Assembly (NCBI GenBank): GCA_964632545.1
Contig: CAZWBQ010000003.1
Location: forward strand, 45,867-109,866
Source: UBA7398 sp964632545
GTDB lineage: Bacteria > Actinomycetota > Actinomycetes > Nanopelagicales > Nanopelagicaceae
Length of the DNA stretch: 64,000 nucleotides
Direction of reading: 5' to 3'
A model generated the notes under the pieces. The model was given only the letters and a program-made list of their open reading frames with translations. It did no database searches and was not told the DNA's origin. Positions within the stretch are counted from its first letter, which is position 1; each line of letters begins with the position of its first letter. Made by a program: the position numbers and the translations under genes. Below are positions 61,695-64,000 of this stretch, piece by piece.

Positions 61695-62015
61695 TTATTT
61701 AGTGTAATAAATCAAAACTGCGATTATCGAAACTAAGAGTCCGCCTGCAATTAATAGGTATTTTGCCCATAATGGCAACCCAGTTTTATCGGCAGCTACT
61801 TTGGCCATATTTTTCGTTTTCAACATAGCTTGACCAGCCCATGCAAATTCAGTTGCCAAAATTCCTAGTCCAGCCAAGACGATCAGTACACCAGGACCTG
61901 GACCAATTAGGGCAACTCCACCTAGCAACGTTAAGCCACCACCGATAATTCCTATAAATATTCGCCAAATAAGGTGTCCCGCTTTAGTTCGCTTTAACCA
62001 CTGCCGCAGATTCAT
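61695..62015 (-). CDS. PGPGW/TIGR02611-type small membrane protein
   Basis: 106 residues: two transmembrane parts (about 17-55 and 84-103) around the conserved GPGPGVLIVLAGLGILATEFAWA (about 38-60). The function is unknown; the PGPGW family is common in Actinobacteria and Proteobacteria. The ATG overlaps the pabC stop (ATGA), so it is expressed with the folate genes. Confidence 0.8.
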   Translation of the reverse strand: MNLRQWLKRTKAGHLIWRIFIGIIGGGLTLLGGVALIGPGPGVLIVLAGLGILATEFAWAGQAMLKTKNMAKVAADKTGLPLWAKYLLIAGGLLVSIIAVLIYYTK

Positions 62016-62800
62016 GGTTCTAGGTTACTCCTTATCCAATTACTAAAACTTCTGATTAGCTCTTGGCCCGGATCGCTAATAGCGAACTCACGATTGTTAT
62101 ACCGTGCAACTTGTTGAATCTCCCTTGTGCTTGATAACAGATATAAAGCGGTTACCTTCTCTAATTGTTCAGGCGTTATATCCATTTCAATAACATTGAA
62201 TTGTTCCAGCAACAGCCCTCTGGTAATTCCGGGTAAACAACCAGTTGAAAGTGGTGGGGTACAAAATTGTGAATCGGATTCCCAAAGAATATTTGCCACG
62301 GCGGACTCAGCGACATTTCCACTAGTGTTTTTAAAAATCACATCGCTAAATCCGGCTCGACACGCAAATCGTAGAGCGTGCGCACTTTCGCCATATGAAA
62401 TTGTTTTCACGCCAGCCAAAATTGAGAGTTCATTTTTCGGGTATGGATAATCAATTAGCGACAATGGTTTCGACGGGAGATTCAGTGCTTTATGAGTAAT
62501 CACCCAATCTCCGCTACTAAGAAAAGTCATTCGCATTCTTCCGATTGCAATCTCCGAAGTAGCTTGCAGAATTGTTGCTACTCCAACTTCAATCGCTCTC
62601 CGTTCTGGCATTACGATTTCTAAAATTGACGCACTTTGAAATGCCCGATCCAAATGCCGCGAGAGCGCGAGAATTTTCCCGTCAAAAGACTTTAGCGTTT
62701 CAAAAATTCCATCCCCAAGTAACCAGCCATTGTTAGTTAATTCACCGGAGGCAGGAAACGCTAAATCTGTAACTAAATCACCATTGTGGAGAATTTTCAT
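62012..62800 (-). CDS. pabC: Aminotransferase class IV, probable aminodeoxychorismate lyase
   Basis: PLP enzyme of fold type IV. The pabB neighbour makes aminodeoxychorismate lyase (PabC, giving p-aminobenzoate) the best call, though branched-chain or D-amino-acid aminotransferases share the fold. 262 residues. GDGIFETLKSFDGKILALSRHLDR near 29-52 is the N-terminal signature; VKTISY near 129-134 should hold the PLP lysine; NVAESAVANILW near 158-169 the phosphate site. The ATG overlaps the pabB stop (TGATG). Confidence 0.85.
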   Translation of the reverse strand: MKILHNGDLVTDLAFPASGELTNNGWLLGDGIFETLKSFDGKILALSRHLDRAFQSASILEIVMPERRAIEVGVATILQATSEIAIGRMRMTFLSSGDWVITHKALNLPSKPLSLIDYPYPKNELSILAGVKTISYGESAHALRFACRAGFSDVIFKNTSGNVAESAVANILWESDSQFCTPPLSTGCLPGITRGLLLEQFNVIEMDITPEQLEKVTALYLLSSTREIQQVARYNNREFAISDPGQELIRSFSNWIRSNLEP

Positions 62801-63840
62801 CAAATCGTCGCACTCTCCACTAACTTTCCAGAAGCGATTGAAATCAATCGGTTTGCCTTCAATTCAGTTTCTTCCCATTCAGATGCAGCGTTACTCCCCC
62901 ATGTGATTCCTGCTCCAGTACCAAAACGTAACAAACCATCTCGTTCGTTCCAGAATGTTCTAATTCCTACCGAAAGATTAGCTTCACCGTTGCAAACCCA
63001 TCCGATTGCGCCGCAATATGGACCTCGATTAACCGTTTCCAAACGAGCAATCATCTCAAGTGCAGAACTTTTTGGAGCGCCGCTTACCGACCCTGGCGCC
63101 ATCATCGATTCTAGAATTTCTGACCAAGAAATATCGGCACGGAGTCGACCACTAACATCGGAGACTAAATGATATAAACCAGGATGTTTTTCGATTCCAA
63201 GCAATCTCGGAACTTCAACGCTACCGGTCTCGCAAATTAAGCTCAAATCATTTCTAATAAGATCAACAATCATAATATTCTCGGATAAATCCTTTTCTAA
63301 GAATTCACTTGTTGCTGAAGTTCCCTTGATCGGGCTAGAAACAATTTGTCGTTTGCCATCAATTGTTTTTGTAATTCGAATAAAGAGTTCTGGAGATGCA
63401 GACGCAATTTCAATATTGGGCAAGTTGATATAAACACTTTGTGGCGCTGGGTTCTTTTCTAAAAGTTTGGCCATTAATGGTTTTAAGGTGATATTTTCTG
63501 GGATTTTAGCTGACAGAATTCGGCAAGCATTGACTTGATAGACCCAACCATCAGCGATTGCTTCACGAATCGCAGTTATATAATCTAAATATTGCGCGCG
63601 CGAAAAAGATGTATCCCAATTGGATGCAACCCCTAACCACTCATCTTGGCAGTTAAATTCCTTCCGAGTAATTTTTCCAAAACGTGCAAATGTTGGTTCG
63701 CCAATAAAAGGCGCCACCACCACCCAAAATCCTGGTTCATCAAGTGCAGCAGCATCGTGACGAATTTCGAGGCAATCCTCCGCACTCGTTCCCTGCATCC
63801 AGAATGACGATTCGCTCGGAGCGTTCTCAAATCCAAACAT
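62800..63840 (-). CDS. pabB: Aminodeoxychorismate synthase component I
   Basis: Converts chorismate to aminodeoxychorismate for folate synthesis. 346 residues. The sequence SSPIKGT with K172 is diagnostic of PabB (anthranilate synthase has PIAGT). LIRNDLS near 196-202 and SGAPKSSALEMI near 251-262 are chorismate- and Mg-binding parts. It lacks the N-terminal extension of longer TrpE-like forms. I prefer the ATG at 63840 because TACCTT lies 6 nt upstream; an ATG at 63858 is also open. PabA is not in the window. Confidence 0.88.
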   Translation of the reverse strand: MFGFENAPSESSFWMQGTSAEDCLEIRHDAAALDEPGFWVVVAPFIGEPTFARFGKITRKEFNCQDEWLGVASNWDTSFSRAQYLDYITAIREAIADGWVYQVNACRILSAKIPENITLKPLMAKLLEKNPAPQSVYINLPNIEIASASPELFIRITKTIDGKRQIVSSPIKGTSATSEFLEKDLSENIMIVDLIRNDLSLICETGSVEVPRLLGIEKHPGLYHLVSDVSGRLRADISWSEILESMMAPGSVSGAPKSSALEMIARLETVNRGPYCGAIGWVCNGEANLSVGIRTFWNERDGLLRFGTGAGITWGSNAASEWEETELKANRLISIASGKLVESATI

Positions 63841-63852
63841 GACGCGAAGGTA
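63841..63852 (-). promoter_or_regulatory. Predicted leaderless promoter of pabB
   Basis: Minus-strand TACCTT (63847-63852), 6 nt, then ATG at 63840. It depends on this start choice. Confidence 0.4.
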
Positions 63853-63948
63853 CTCCATCGCTCATTTCTCGACTTGGGAGTTGCGCCTAACCTGCGATAG
63901 ATTTCGCACTGCTCTTGCTGGTCGACGCTGTCGGGTAGCTGGAGTTTC

Positions 63949-64000
63949 GCGGACGTAGCGCAGTTGGTAGCGCGGAACCTTGCCAAGGTTCAGGTCGCCG
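63949..64000 (+). tRNA. tRNA-Gly (anticodon GCC), 3' part beyond window edge
   Basis: The first 52 nt of a tRNA: acceptor GCGGACG, D-arm GCGC-AGTTGGTA-GCGC, anticodon stem GAACC (63975-63979) / GGTTC (63987-63991) with loop TTGCCAA. The anticodon GCC at 63982-63984 falls at standard positions 34-36. The T-arm and acceptor end are cut off by the right edge. It is divergent from pabB. Confidence 0.9.

Noticed and set aside
33554..61700. T-box leaders on alaS, hisS, aspS or thrS
   Set aside because: These genes have no leader long enough; starts follow a stop codon or a -10 box directly.
1..64000. CRISPR arrays, insertion sequences, prophage, defence or toxin-antitoxin genes
   Set aside because: No repeat-spacer pattern, no transposase or integrase signatures, and gene order is ordinary housekeeping throughout.

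Overview
The window looks like a piece of the main chromosome of a small-genome, low-GC free-living actinobacterium. The best match I can suggest is the freshwater acI / Nanopelagicales group, which is an inference. The gene order is typically actinobacterial: ABC ATPase-serB; hisE-hisG; rpe-rsmB-fmt-def-priA-metK-coaBC-rpoZ-gmk-mihF; the pyr cluster; bldD; the aro cluster; alaS; hisS; rel-secF-secD-ruvBAC-yebC-pdxTS; and pimA-patA-pgsA-HIT-thrS. Yet the DNA is AT-rich by eye (roughly 40% GC), intergenic gaps are tiny, and stop/start overlaps such as ATGA or TAATG are routine. Actinobacteria-only markers are mIHF, BldD, a helicase-dead PriA, a phosphatidylinositol-phosphate synthase with PIM mannosyl- and acyltransferases, and an mycobacterial-type Ap4A phosphorylase homologue.

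Layout. 1-3 kb: uppP (cut by the left edge), a YczE-type membrane protein and an NCS2 purine permease with a structured leader. 3-5 kb: a lone ABC ATPase divergent from serB. 5-26 kb (minus strand): one very long directon with the pyrimidine genes (pyrR-B-C-carA-carB-pyrK-D-F), mihF, gmk, rpoZ, coaBC, metK, priA, def, fmt, rsmB, rpe, an FMN-riboswitch-controlled riboflavin importer (ribM), hisE and hisG. 26-36.6 kb: bldD, then nusB, efp and the shikimate genes aroQ-B-K-C-E with a small prepilin peptidase, mltG, ruvX, alaS and a DUF948 protein. 36.7-43.3 kb: an unusual FtsH-like protease, a lipoprotein, aspS, hisS and a metallo-hydrolase. 43.6-54 kb: a DUF349 protein, rel, secF, secD, ruvB-A-C, yebC, pdxT, pdxS. 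54-64 kb: a DUF3048 lipoprotein, a LemA-like protein, pimA, patA, pgsA, a P-loop-less EF-G-like relic, HIT, thrS, a PGPGW membrane protein, pabC, pabB and the first part of tRNA-Gly.

Regulation. At most genes that open a transcription unit the start codon lies 6 or 7 nt after a TANNNT -10 element, which predicts leaderless mRNAs. The exceptions with real leaders carry RNA structure: an FMN riboswitch with a hairpin over the ribM ribosome site, a PyrR-binding hairpin before pyrR, and a chain of four alternating C/G blocks before the NCS2 permease that I cannot assign to a known riboswitch class. coaBC, an internal gene, also has its ribosome site in a tetraloop hairpin.

I saw no insertion sequences, prophage, CRISPR, rRNA, toxin-antitoxin or defence genes. 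The most promising points are the NCS2 leader, the reduction of the riboflavin locus to an importer, the EF-G relic with its overlapping divergent promoters, and the FtsH-like protease with an insertion in its AAA domain. All similarity calls are from reading; no search was run.
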